Shown here: piece by piece, positions 24,101 to 33,305 of the stretch
Position numbering within the stretch: position 1 is the first letter of the stretch
How the letters are laid out: each line of letters begins with the position of its first letter
Assembly (NCBI RefSeq): GCF_032062135.1
Contig: NC_092859.1
Coordinates: 153,881,238-153,945,237, forward strand
Source: Pyxicephalus adspersus
Lineage: Eukaryota; Chordata; Amphibia; Anura; Pyxicephalidae
Length of the DNA: 64,000 bases
Direction: 5' to 3'
The notes under the pieces: model-generated
Seen by the model: the letters and a program-made list of their open reading frames with translations, nothing else
Told to the model about the DNA's origin: nothing
Database searches by the model: none
Position numbers and translations under genes: made by a program

Positions 24101-27100
24101 GGGGTTTGTACTGGCAGTCTGTATTTATGGTCTACCCTTGGGGGGGGCAGTACTGGCAGTTTGTACTGGGGGTCGTATTTATGGTCTCCTCTGGGGGCTG
24201 TCCTGGGGGTTTGTATTCATGGTCTCCCCTGGGGGGTCTATACTGGCAGTCTGTACTGTTTTTTTTTTGTATTGATGGTCTCCCCTCTGGGGGTCTGTAT
24301 TGACAGTCTGCACTGGGGGGGTCTGGTTTCTCCTGGGGGGTCTGCACTGGGGGTATGAATTGATGGTCTCAGAGGGTCTGTACTAGGGGAGTCTGGATCA
24401 AAGAGTCTGTACTAGGGATTCTGCACTGGAGGGTCTGTTCTGGGGAAGTCCTCTAGAGGAAAGTTTGCACTAGGTGATCTTCCCTGGGGTGTCTGTACTG
24501 GGGGATTCTGTATAGGTGGTCTGCAGCAAGGCATCTGCACAGGGGGTCTTTTACTGGGGAGTCTGCCACTGTACCAAGGTCTGTCATGGAGGATTTGCAC
24601 TGAAAGTTGTACTGGGGGGCTACAATTAAAAATATGTCCTCCTGGGGAGGGGGGCATTGTTTGAATGTTTGCCCTGCAAAGCAAGGAGCCTAGAGTGGCC
24701 CTGCTGGCAGGGAGGTTGAGCCAGGGTCAGGCTGGGGAGGAGATGGCCAGATGATGCTGGAAGGCCTCCAGCCAGGAAATGGGGTGGGCTCTATCTGACT
24801 TGCTGCAGCTTCTACTGAACATTGTGAGAAGCTCAGAGTACAAGCTTTAAAATAATGCTTGATATTGTCTACTGCTGTTTTATGTAGTATATCTTGCTCA
24901 TACCTGTAACAATCAAGCAGTACTGTTACTAGTTAATAATTTACCCAAAGTATTTGTGTAATTGCACTGTGAGTTTTCTACAGTTGGTCTCATTTTCCCA
25001 ATTTTGCACTTCTTTTTGCAGGTCACTGTGGAGATGGATGCAGTCAATAAACCAGATCTTACAGCTGCTCTGAAAGAAATCCGCATGCAGTATGAGGTCC
25101 TGTCCACCCGCAATCAGCAGATGGCTGAGGAGTGGTACCAGACCAAGATTACCAACGTTACCCAGGAAGCAGCCCGAAACAATGATAACATTCGCCAGGT
25201 CAAAGAGGAGATCAATGAGTATCGGAGACAGCTGCAGGCCCGAACCCTGGAGGTTGATGCACTGCGCAGTGCTAATGAGTCTCTAGAGAGGCAACTGCAG
25301 GAAACTGAGGACAGGAACAATGAAGAAATTGGCCAAATGCAGGTAACATCTTCTCATCCTACCCCACAATGGATGAATGTGGCCATTAAAAGACCTTAAT
25401 GTTTGTAAAATTTAACAAGTACAACCCATGGCCAACGGGTACAAACCAATATTCTAGAGGTGGAAGAGTGTTAGGAGTAAACACAGTAAGGGGTTTCTAT
25501 GGTTGAAGCCTGTTGGAAATATTGAGTTTTGTCTGTTTTTTTTTTTTTTTTTTTTTTTTAACTTGGATACTGCAACAGTTTTAAGATCTTCCTGCCAAAA
25601 GTCCACCTTGATATATTTCATCTTCTACTGTTGCAAAATTAATGAAGTCAGATCTCAGGAACAGTGAGACTCTTTATAATGGTGTATACCCGGGATTTCA
25701 AGTGCAGAGCTCAGTACTGAATCCCTGAGAGGTATGAGGAACTTTTTGTTGGGTTACCTCTCTACATCTAGTGAAAAAGTTTGTTTTGACGCTTTTTAGC
25801 TGAACTTAAAAAACTTACCCTTACAGTGACTCCCACTGCCCATTGCAAGGGGTAGGTGCCCATTTTGTCTTAAATGTGTTCGCACAGGTTTCCTCCACTT
25901 CAAACTACTGACCCCCCAAATCCATTAGTCTCATTTCCAGGCTGGTCCCAGTTCTGACATCATCCCATTTGTAGCAGGACCATGGGCACTGCATTGTATG
26001 GTAGGATGGCAAGGGCCTGCCAACAATCCAGAGAGGTAAGAAGTGGAGAAGAAGACCAAATACAACAAAGAGCCAATGTGACCTGTAAGACACAACATGT
26101 ATTAGGAAAACTTTACTGAAATGAGGGCAGTATGCAGTTTCTGTGGAAGCCTTGTGGGCTTTGTGCCTACTGTGCCATATCTAAAGCTTTTCTGAAAATA
26201 GCCTAGATAAACAGTAATTTATTTTGAATGATTTGATACAGTATTGTTTTTCCTGTAGGAAACCATCAACCAGCTTGACAATGCTCTAAGATCCACCAAG
26301 GCTGAGATGGCTCGTCACCTAAGGGAATACCAGGATCTTCTTAATGTCAAGATGGCTTTGGACATTGAAATAGCAGCATACAGGTAATGGATCTGTAATA
26401 CTGAAACAATAAAAATAAATCTACCATCATAGGATACAACTGCACTTTATAAAAGTAAAAATATGGATAAAAAGTTCAGATTTTACCTGCAATTGATGGA
26501 GGCAGCCATTTTGTATACTGACCTATGATAGAGTAGTAACCAGTCTGTTGGCATCATTGTAGCACATAAATTCCATTAACCTTCCATTGATCCTCTGTGT
26601 GAAAGAGAGGTTGATATGGTTTCTAGAGAACTTTTACCACCAGGTCATTTTGGTTTTCTAAGCAAAACATCAATCAGGGTGGAGAGGTTGAGCCATGATA
26701 GAGGAGGCATTAAGAATTGAGGGGTAAACCAAGATGGCGGAAAGCAGTCAGAAAGAAGAGTCAGCCAGGATGGAGGGGTCAGACCAGATGTATAGGTTGG
26801 AAGAGGTTAAGCAAGGATGGAGGGGGTAGTAAAGATAGAGGGTCAGTTGGGATGGAGGAGGTATTCAGTGGAGAAGATCAGCTTGGATAGAAGGGGAAGT
26901 CAGGATGTAGTGGTCAGGCTAGATAGAGGGGTCAGCTAGGATGGCAAGGTTTGAGTGAAAATGGGTAGAGTTTCTTGTGTAGTGTAGTGTAAAGCATGTG
27001 CATTGTGATGTATTCCTCGCTCCCTTAAGCGTCCTTCCCAGTTGGCTGATGTGATTGCAGCATGTAGAATGCCATAAGCAGATTCACCATGTGAAGGATG

Positions 27101-27598
27101 GGGCTAGAGTTATGACTTACAATGGACGGGAGATAGTAGAAAAGGCCACACCAAAATGACAAGAGAATGAGAGGGCATTGGATGTGAGAAAGACTGGTTT
27201 GCATGGACTGAAAATGTCTGAAATGATAAATATTTGAACTGCCTTAAGGATTTCTAAGTGACCTGTCCCAGTCGGATGGCCCTCAATGGTATGAAGGGAA
27301 TCTTTGCTCCACTTAATGCTCCTGTGTTAACTATATTCACTACTTTGTCTACAGGAAACTCCTGGAAGGGGAAGAGACACGTCTAACCACTGTAGGAGGA
27401 AGTAGCATGTTTGGCATTGGCTACCCATACTCTTCTGGTTCTTATTCTGGGGGCAGGAGTTACCACTCAAGCACAATCTCCATCCACAAAGAAGAGAAAA
27501 AAGAGTCATCTGATGGTGGAAAGGGAGGGTCTCCTGTCCAGCCCAAGCCACCAAAATCAGGAGATGCCTCCTCAGAAAAGACCACCTCCAAAAACTGA
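15736..27598 (+). CDS. Type IV neuronal intermediate filament protein (alpha-internexin/XNIF-like)
   Basis: Structural protein forming 10-nm filaments, expected in neurons. Exons 15736-16449, 25022-25342, 26259-26383 and 27355-27598 join in frame to 467 aa. The head (1-84) has [12 protein letters not shown] and [10 protein letters not shown]. The rod (about 85-396) opens with [14 protein letters not shown] and closes with [20 protein letters not shown] plus RKLLEGEE. The type IV signs are EKVHQL after the rod start, [10 protein letters not shown], and the 125-bp third exon typical of neurofilament genes. The tail is only about 70 aa, Ser/Gly/Lys-rich, without the Glu-rich region of NEFL/NEFM. 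The ATG at 15736 was chosen because of TATA spacing and because the head motif follows it directly; an in-frame ATG at 15649 would fall on the start site. Length and head fit Xenopus XNIF (about 470 aa, from memory); alpha-internexin (INA) is the nearest mammalian relative. It is tail-to-tail with C2orf42. Confidence 0.9.
18079..18433 (-). mobile_element. tRNA-headed SINE with L2-type tail, antisense copy
   Basis: On the minus strand the element runs from a tRNA-like head (near 18433-18385; GTTGGAATC replaces the B box) through a middle block with GCATGGAGTTTGCAGG to the tail AGATTGTAAGCCTC, then GTACAGCGCTGCATAATATG and (ATT)n at 18079-18112. Confidence 0.72.
18434..22563. other. Intron 1 interior with little recognised content
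   Basis: Long AT-rich intronic sequence. I see a (TA)n run at 21488-21512 and no coding, RNA-gene or transposon signature elsewhere. Reading frames are all short. Confidence 0.45.
21488..21512 (+). repeat. (TA)n microsatellite
   Basis: About 12 uninterrupted TA units. Confidence 0.95.
22564..22808 (+). mobile_element. tRNA-headed SINE with L2-type tail, sense copy
   Basis: The head GGGCAGCACGGTGGCTTGG contains an A-box-like word, and the B box GGTTCAAATCTC lies at 22619-22630, as in tRNA-derived SINEs. The 3' half (TTAGATTGTGAGCCTC, GTGCTGCCTAATATG, terminal ATAATAAT) resembles the 3' tail of the CR1/L2-like LINE copies in this window. Confidence 0.8.
24058..24645 (+). repeat. Degenerate G-rich minisatellite
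   Basis: Irregular tandem repeats of a unit such as GTCTGTACTGGGGG or TGGTCTCCCCTGGGGGG, with many runs of four to eight G on the + strand. Unit length varies. Open frames through it are repeat artefacts. Confidence 0.85.
24700..24845 (-). repeat. Dispersed repeat E, copy 3
   Basis: The reverse complement contains AGCTTCTCACAATGTTCA, GAAGCTGCAGCAAGTCAGAT, CATTTCCTGGCTGGAGG and CTCCTCCCCAGCCTGAC, in the same order as copy 1. Confidence 0.6.
25022..25342 (+). CDS. Filament gene coding exon 2
   Basis: Residues 239-345 ([14 protein letters not shown] to NEEIGQMQ), covering coil 2A and the first part of coil 2B. Acceptor TTTTTGCAG|GTC, donor CAG|GTAACA, phase 0 at both ends. Confidence 0.93.
25538..25559 (+). 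repeat. Poly(T) run
   Basis: About 22 T in intron 2. Confidence 0.9.
26259..26383 (+). CDS. Filament gene coding exon 3 (125 bp)
   Basis: Residues 346-387, from [14 protein letters not shown] through [20 protein letters not shown]. Acceptor TTCCTGTAG|GAA, donor ACAG|GTAATG, entering in phase 0 and leaving after two bases of a codon. A 125-bp exon here is diagnostic of neurofilament-type genes. Confidence 0.94.
26670..26960 (+). repeat. Degenerate purine-rich tandem repeat
   Basis: Loose repeats of units like GGTCAGCCAGGATGGAGG in intron 3. Units are strongly diverged and of unequal length. Confidence 0.6.
27355..27598 (+). CDS. Filament gene coding exon 4 (helix end and tail)
   Basis: Encodes the last residue of the split Arg codon, KLLEGEETR and the short tail [20 protein letters not shown] to EKTTSKN, then TGA at 27596-27598. 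The acceptor is GTCTACAG|GAA. The tail has a Lys/Glu patch (HKEEKKE) and Ser-Pro/Lys-Pro motifs but no long acidic stretch. Confidence 0.92.
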
Positions 27599-27804
27599 GC
27601 TGGCTATGATATAATAACGCCCACCCTTCCGTCATACCAATATTTTTTTATCCGTTTATTTATTTTTCACTTTTATGCAAGTAGAGTAGCTTTAACCTGA
27701 GACCAATAATTATTAAGCCATAAAAACTGTTCATATGGTCATAAATTATGAAGAATTAACAATGAAAACAATGTGCTAACAAACTACATGCAAGCTTCAG
27801 GCAT

Positions 27805-27810
27805 AATAAA
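27805..27810 (+). terminator. Polyadenylation signal of the filament gene
   Basis: AATAAA 207 bp after the stop codon, the first canonical signal downstream. The 3'UTR between is AT-rich and repeat-free. Confidence 0.65.
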
Positions 27811-29497
27811 CTCCTAATGAAATACATATGTCAGTTTCTTCCTTAAAGTGTGTTATGGGTCTCCCCTAGCAGGTAAATACTTGAGCCGCGGAATCCAAGT
27901 GGCTCTTGGTCCTCACAAGTGCAACCTGGAGGGAGTGATGGGTCATTGACCATAGTGGCCACTAGACTACTTTGCTGCAAGGAGGTCGCTAGGCTCTCTC
28001 CACCAGAGGTGACAGGGATCAGACGGCTTCAGTAAAGGAATGGCTATCATGGCAGGAACACAGCGAGTCAAGGAGTAGCATAGGTCGAAGCAGGCAGCAA
28101 ACAAGACATGGTTGTGTAACAGGATGAGGTCAGGACAGGCGGCGATCATAGGCTAAGTACAGGTGAAAATCTAAAATAACAGAACTGAGAATACACTGGT
28201 AGATCAGGAGATAACAGGCCGAGTATCCAAGAACCAGAGCCTGGAACTAGAGAGGTTTAACTAGGGCTAGCAACCAATAGCAGTACAGGATGTAAACCAG
28301 GAACAAACCTGCTCACCAGCTGCAGAACACTCCAAAAGCCCCTTCAGCTGTGCACCGCCTCAATGTCTGTGCTGAGGATGCCGGGAATGGTGAAAACTTT
28401 ATGGCTAAAGGGAGGTTGAGGATGCTGCAGGTTGCTAAACAGACGATCTGCGGGGAGTGGTGGGTAGGGGATGTGGGTAAAGTGACAATGCTTACTCACT
28501 GTACCTTATACATGGAGGAGCAGCATTTTCATCCTAGGGCCGGAAAAATGGAAAATAAAAAGTTAAAAGAGCATGATTTATGACAAATTGGACAAAATTG
28601 CTATCCAGTTTATTTTACAATTGAAAATTACTTTAAATTACTTTTTCATTTTGTTCTACAGCTACTGCAATCTTATAAAACCTGCCAAAAATGAAATGCA
28701 ATATGGTAACCCGCTGGCATTTTGTACACTGATGGTGTACAGAAATGTGATCACAAATGTTATTTGCTGCTTGTGTTGGCTCTGTTATCTCAGACATTAC
28801 ATTTTAGGCATTCCATGTGTTCAAGTAGGATTAGCTGACAGAAGAACCTGCAATAGGAATTTTATGTAGAATATTCCCTATGATTTAGTATTTCTAGTGG
28901 AATGCAGAAACTGCAGCTTTCGTCACTGGAGCACAGAAATTGCACCAGCTGATTATATTAAATCAGAATCCACAATTCACAATTTATTTTGCAAATGACA
29001 TGGTGGAACTTACAGCATTTAAAACAGAAATAGGTATGAATCTTCAACAAAGATTAACGTACCCAGCCTTCTACACTAAAGCATTATTTTTGTCCATAAC
29101 TTCCATATTTTCAGTTAAACATAATGTAGAAACAGTTGCATTTGAATACAAACACAGCTATAAAGAACCAAACCAGGGCATTTGAACATTTGATCTCTGT
29201 TCAATAGGAGGGATCAGAACATTTAATACTCCTTATCGACAGAGGTCCCAGCTGCTGGGCATTCTTGTTTTAGCTGTTTCTGCAGCAAACACGGTTATAT
29301 CACCTTTTAGAATCAGATTGGACAACAATTTTCTTACACAATGGTTCTGCTTCAAATTGAAACTGAGAAGTCCGCAAAGGCAGCCGCCACATTTATCTTC
29401 ATATATGTATGGTTTTCAAACTGTCCACAAACCACTTCAATGCTCATGTGCCAGTTTTAGACATCCCCATATCTATAGTGATCCCCATGGGCAGCCT
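27811..29497. other. Intergenic stretch with no recognised feature
   Basis: Between the filament polyA signal and the first hAT-like copy I see no exon, RNA gene or known repeat. Open frames up to 98 aa are unconvincing. Confidence 0.45.
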
Positions 29498-29760
29498 GTC
29501 TTAACCTTTTTAACATAGAGTAACCCTTGAAATAACTTTCAGGTCTTCAGGGAACCTCTTCTATAAATGGTATATCCACAGCTTACAGTACATTAGTGTG
29601 GTGGTAGGTGGAAGAATTCCTCTTACATGGCTGGCCAGTGGGAAAAATGTCACCCTTACAGATAGCCAAAAAAGACCATTGAGGTCCTTTAAACTGACCC
29701 GGGAGGTACATATTGCTCATTGCACAAGGAACCCCCAGCAAGCTCTCAGGAATCCTTCCA
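29498..29760 (+). mobile_element. hAT-like MITE (family H)
   Basis: Contains TTAACCTTTTTAACATAG, CTTTCAGGTCTTCAGGGAAC, ACAGTACATTAGTGTGGTGG and ATGTCACCCTTACAGATAGC, then AACCCCCAGCAAGCTCTCAG. Complete family members begin AGTGTTTCTCAACC and end GGTTGAGAAACACTG, a hAT-type inverted terminus. Confidence 0.7.
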
Positions 29761-30260
29761 TTGGGAATAGTGGAGATGAGCAATGTTTGCAAAGTAGGAA
29801 TCCATTGCCATAATGAAGTGAATAGGTGGAGTACATTACTCCAATTTAATGGTACATTCAACCAATTCAAAATAAAGTATTTCTGATCACCATTTAGCGT
29901 ACCTACATTCTTAATTTTTAAAAAACCTGATCGCCATGGAACAAAATCTGATGCTACGTATTAAATTAAGTGGTGATTAGGATTCTAAAACTGGAAAACA
30001 TTTTTCATTTTTAATATAAGCTTCATTAGTCCCAATGATCGTCTTGACCACTGGCTTCTGTATGATTCAAAAGGCTATGAAAACCCAGCCAAAAGCAGGA
30101 CAAATGCTGGTCACATACAGCCATCAATAAATAAATGAATGATCATTCACTCATCAACACAAACCCAAAGGCAGAGCTTCCTTGGTTAGATGAATAAATG
30201 AAAGAATATTTTACATAAATAATTTAGCAATGACAGAAAATATTTTAGGTGTATTTATAT

Positions 30261-30440
30261 AATAACATAGTAAGTCAGGTTGAAAAAAGACAAAAGTCCA
30301 TCATCAAGTTCAACCACTAGAGAAATAAACATAACCCAGATATAAAACCGTATGCTGATCCAGAGGAAGGCAAAAAAACCCTTGTACAATTTACTCCAAA
30401 CGATGCATTTCCCTTAGGATAACAAATTTATATTGTATTA
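30261..30440 (+). repeat. Dispersed repeat beginning ATAACATAGTAAGTCAGG
   Basis: Blocks such as TAAGTCAGGTTGAAAAAAG, CAAGTTCAACC and GATCCAGAGGAAGGCAAAA resemble a repeat that I recall as very abundant in frog genomes. It occurs once here, so the edges are estimates. Confidence 0.5.
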
Positions 30441-31123
30441 TATTAGTAATAAGGGACGTCTACAGTAATGAGTATCATAAAACATGTAACTGGCAGGATA
30501 TGTGCACCTGCTGGTGTAATGATATCTTTTATTAGAAAGATTTACCCTGAAATCCAGATATGACGTTTTACTGCACTCTGGGAGCCATCTATGCACTTTC
30601 CAGTTACTGCACACACACTAATGGAAGTCTGCAACGAGAAAGGAAAATTCAATTATCTGTAATGTGGTCATCGTGCTACATCTTAATAAGACATCTGTGG
30701 GTAAGTGGACTTCCAAAGTGCATTAGTTGGTGCCTGTGCTATATAAAAATAGAGCAAACACCACATATCAGTCCTATGGAAGGCAGAGCATGCACTACAA
30801 AAAAAACCTGGACTAAGAGAAATATGTAGACCGCTTCTGATTCCTGCATGGCTCCCATACTGACTTCAGACCTGATTTGGAAATGTCAGTGAAATGGATA
30901 GAGCCTGCAGCATGGAGGACACAGGAGCCAATGAGGATGTTATAATAATATTAAACAGGATTTATATAGCGCCAACATTATACGCAGCGCTGTACATTAA
31001 ATAGGGGTTGCCAATGACAGACAGATACAGACAGTGACACAGGAGGAGGGGAGGACCCTGCCCAGAAGAGCTTACAATCTAAAAGGTGAAGAAGCAGCAC
31101 ACAATATAAGGGGGGATATGGAA

Positions 31124-31421
31124 TTAATATTATTATTATTATTAGAGGTTGCAGAGTTTAGAAAATACCAGGTCTAAAGTGTGTCCGGCTATGTGTGTGG
31201 GGCCATTGATGTGCTGTGTGAGTCCAAATGAGGAGGTAACGGAGAGCAGTTGATGGTGGGCAGGTCATGGGAAAGAATGTGAGGGAGCCAGGATGCAAAG
31301 TTATCCATAAATTGTGATACTGGGCCGGGGGGGCGGTAGACAACAGCAACAATGAGGGGTAAGGGTCTAAAGAGTCCGACAGAGTGGACTTCAAATGAAG
31401 TGAAAATGAAATGTGTGTGAA
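31124..31421 (-). mobile_element. LINE endonuclease-domain fragment inserted with target duplication
   Basis: The minus strand encodes VAVVYRPPGPVSQFMDNFA and WLPHILSHDLPTINC, recognisable as part of the APE-type endonuclease of CR1/L2-like LINEs. Its 3' end is (TAA)n (31124-31143). ATGGAA occurs at both flanks (31118-31123 and 31422-31427), whereas undisturbed L2 copies have it once at this point. This is a retroposed internal piece of a LINE. Confidence 0.72.
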
Positions 31422-31445
31422 ATGGAACGGCGTGAAGTAGTGATG

Positions 31446-31776
31446 GTTTAGGACAGGGGTCCCCAACCAGGGATAGGGGTCGGGAGAAGGATCCCGCTTG
31501 GGGGGGTGCACCGGCTAGAGCCGCAGACCATGTCTGCCGTACATATCGTAGGCTCAGGGAAGTGGGCAAGTTGTGTCTCTGTCTGGACACAACCCGCCTA
31601 CTCTCCTATCGCAGGCTCAGACCTGCGATGGGAGAGGGGGCAGGTTCTGGCATTATGACGTCACTATGGGGGAAGTTTTTTCCCCTTTGAGTGACACTCT
31701 CCACACTTGCGTGGTCCAGAGTCTATAAGATTAGTGGTCTGCCAGCTCCAAAAGGTTGGAGACCACTGGTTTAGGA
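31446..31776. mobile_element. hAT element, 315 bp, with perfect 8-bp target duplication
   Basis: The element spans 31454-31768. Ends CAGGGGTCCCCAACC and GGTTGGAGACCACTG are inverted repeats with two mismatches. The flanks GTTTAGGA (31446-31453 and 31769-31776) are identical 8-bp duplications, the hAT hallmark. No coding capacity. Confidence 0.88.
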
Positions 31777-32278
31777 GACAGGTAAGCAAGTTTAAAAAGA
31801 AAAGTTTTGAGTGCTCTTTAAATGTGCAAAAACTAGGAGCACGCTGAAAAGGATGAGGAAGACCATTCCAGAGAGTCCGGGCAGCTCTAGAAAAGTCTTG
31901 GAGCCATGCTTGTGATGTGGTTATGAGTGAGGAAGTCATTAGTAGGTCATTGGAGCAGCGAAGAGAGCGGCTGGGGGATTATTTTTCTATCAGGTCAGAA
32001 ATTTAAGTGGGACAAGAACTGTGGGGGAATTTGAAGAGAGCGTATAAAGGCTTTTCGTCACTAAGCAGGCTGCACAGCAAAAAACTCTTAGGGTGCTCTA
32101 ACAAGTTTCTGGGTGAGGCCATAAGGGTCTGCTAAGTACCATTCAACACAACATTCAACAACTTTGGGACATTATAGTGTCAAAAAGTGAGAGTAAGCTA
32201 AGTGAATTAGCCTTTGCAGAGAAACAACGAACAGCCTGACCATTTTTAGTAAATTAGTCCTGAAGAGTATGACTTACT

Positions 32279-32502
32279 GGGCTTGATTTATTAAAGCTCT
32301 CCAAGGCTGAAGAGGATACACTTTAATTAGTGAAGCTGGGCGATCCAGCAAACCTCGAATGGATTTAATCGAAGTCATTTGCTATTTGCTAGCAAATCTT
32401 TTGAATCCTGGACCAGATCCATTTCAGGTTTGCTGGATCACTCAGTTTCACTGATGAAAGTGTATCCTCTCCAGCCTTGGAGGGCTTTATTAAATCAGGG
32501 TC
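32279..32502. repeat. Palindromic MITE, family P, complete copy
   Basis: Left arm GCTTGATTTATTAAAGCTCT and TCCAGCAAACCTCGAATGG; right arm ATCCATTTCAGGTTTGCTGG and GCTTTATTAAATCAGGG. The arms are complementary over most of about 105 bp with a centre near 32390 (GCTATTTGCTAGCAAAT). Confidence 0.85.
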
Positions 32503-32689
32503 ACTAAAGGAGTTGAGAATCTTCATGATATGTATTTACTGGGACTGATTTGCTAAAGTGGTTGGAGTTTGAATTATTAAGATCCATGAATATCCACTTT
32601 AAGCAATTAATTAGAAATCCTTGGCACCCACAAATGAGGCACCTGAATAGGGGATTTGGGCAAATATATCTAAAAACATGCAGTTAGGT

Positions 32690-32868
32690 TAATTGGCTTT
32701 CCCCTAAAAATGAAGTTAGACTGTATTGAAGACATATGACTATGGTAGGGACATTAAATTGTGAGCCCCTTTGAGGGACAGCTAGTGGCATGACTATGGA
32801 CTTTGTACTGGGCTGTGTAATATGTAGACGCTATACAAATACTGTGTAATAATAATAATAATAATATA
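32690..32868 (+). mobile_element. 5'-truncated SINE copy
   Basis: Carries only the 3' half: GACTATGGTAGGGACATTA, TTGTGAGCCCCTTTGAGGG, TATGGACTTTGTACTGGGC and a terminal (AAT)n. Confidence 0.72.
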
Positions 32869-33305
32869 GCTTCACAAGGTAAGGGGGGAAAGAAGAATGC
32901 ATGATGGTTTAGAGAGAGATGGCCTAGGATAGGGGTTACTATAAGAGAAGTGTTAAGCTGTGACCCTCTTCCGAGGGTGTTCACAAGAACTCATTCATGC
33001 AGATGCCATAAGAGGTCCTTCTAAAAGTAGAGGTCATCAGCAGATGAATTAGTCTTCATCCATCAAAGTGGCTAAACACAGAACTCTTGTTCTTCAAAGT
33101 ATCAACTCTCCTCTAAAACTAGACCAGGATGACACATAGAAGTGGCTCACCTAGCACCTGACCAATAATGTAATCCTGGTACCAGCGACATAAAGGAGAA
33201 GATGCTGGAATGGTTGGTTCTACGAGCTAAGGGAGTGGACAGCAAGCAAGGTCAAGGTGGCTGGTGATGGGAACCGATAAATTACGAGATAACAAATGCA
33301 GTCAA

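Larger units (their letters stand above)
16450..25021 (+). other. Filament gene intron 1 (8,572 bp)
   Basis: A GT...AG intron with acceptor TTTTTGCAG at 25013-25021. It contains two microsatellites, two SINE copies, a G-rich tandem array and repeat E copy 3. No nested gene is seen. Its position in L12 is not shared with the two introns that bracket the 125-bp exon. Confidence 0.85.
30945..32060 (-). mobile_element. CR1/L2-like LINE 3' part carrying two insertions
   Basis: On the minus strand: the RT C-terminus (TLWNGLPHPFQRAP, about 31840-31880), then CTCCTAAACCATCACTACTT, then the common 3' tail (31075-30965) and TTTAATATTATT. Two inserts interrupt it: a hAT element at 31454-31768 and an endonuclease-domain fragment at 31124-31421. 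With both removed, the sequence is colinear with other copies such as 41000-41360. Confidence 0.8.
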
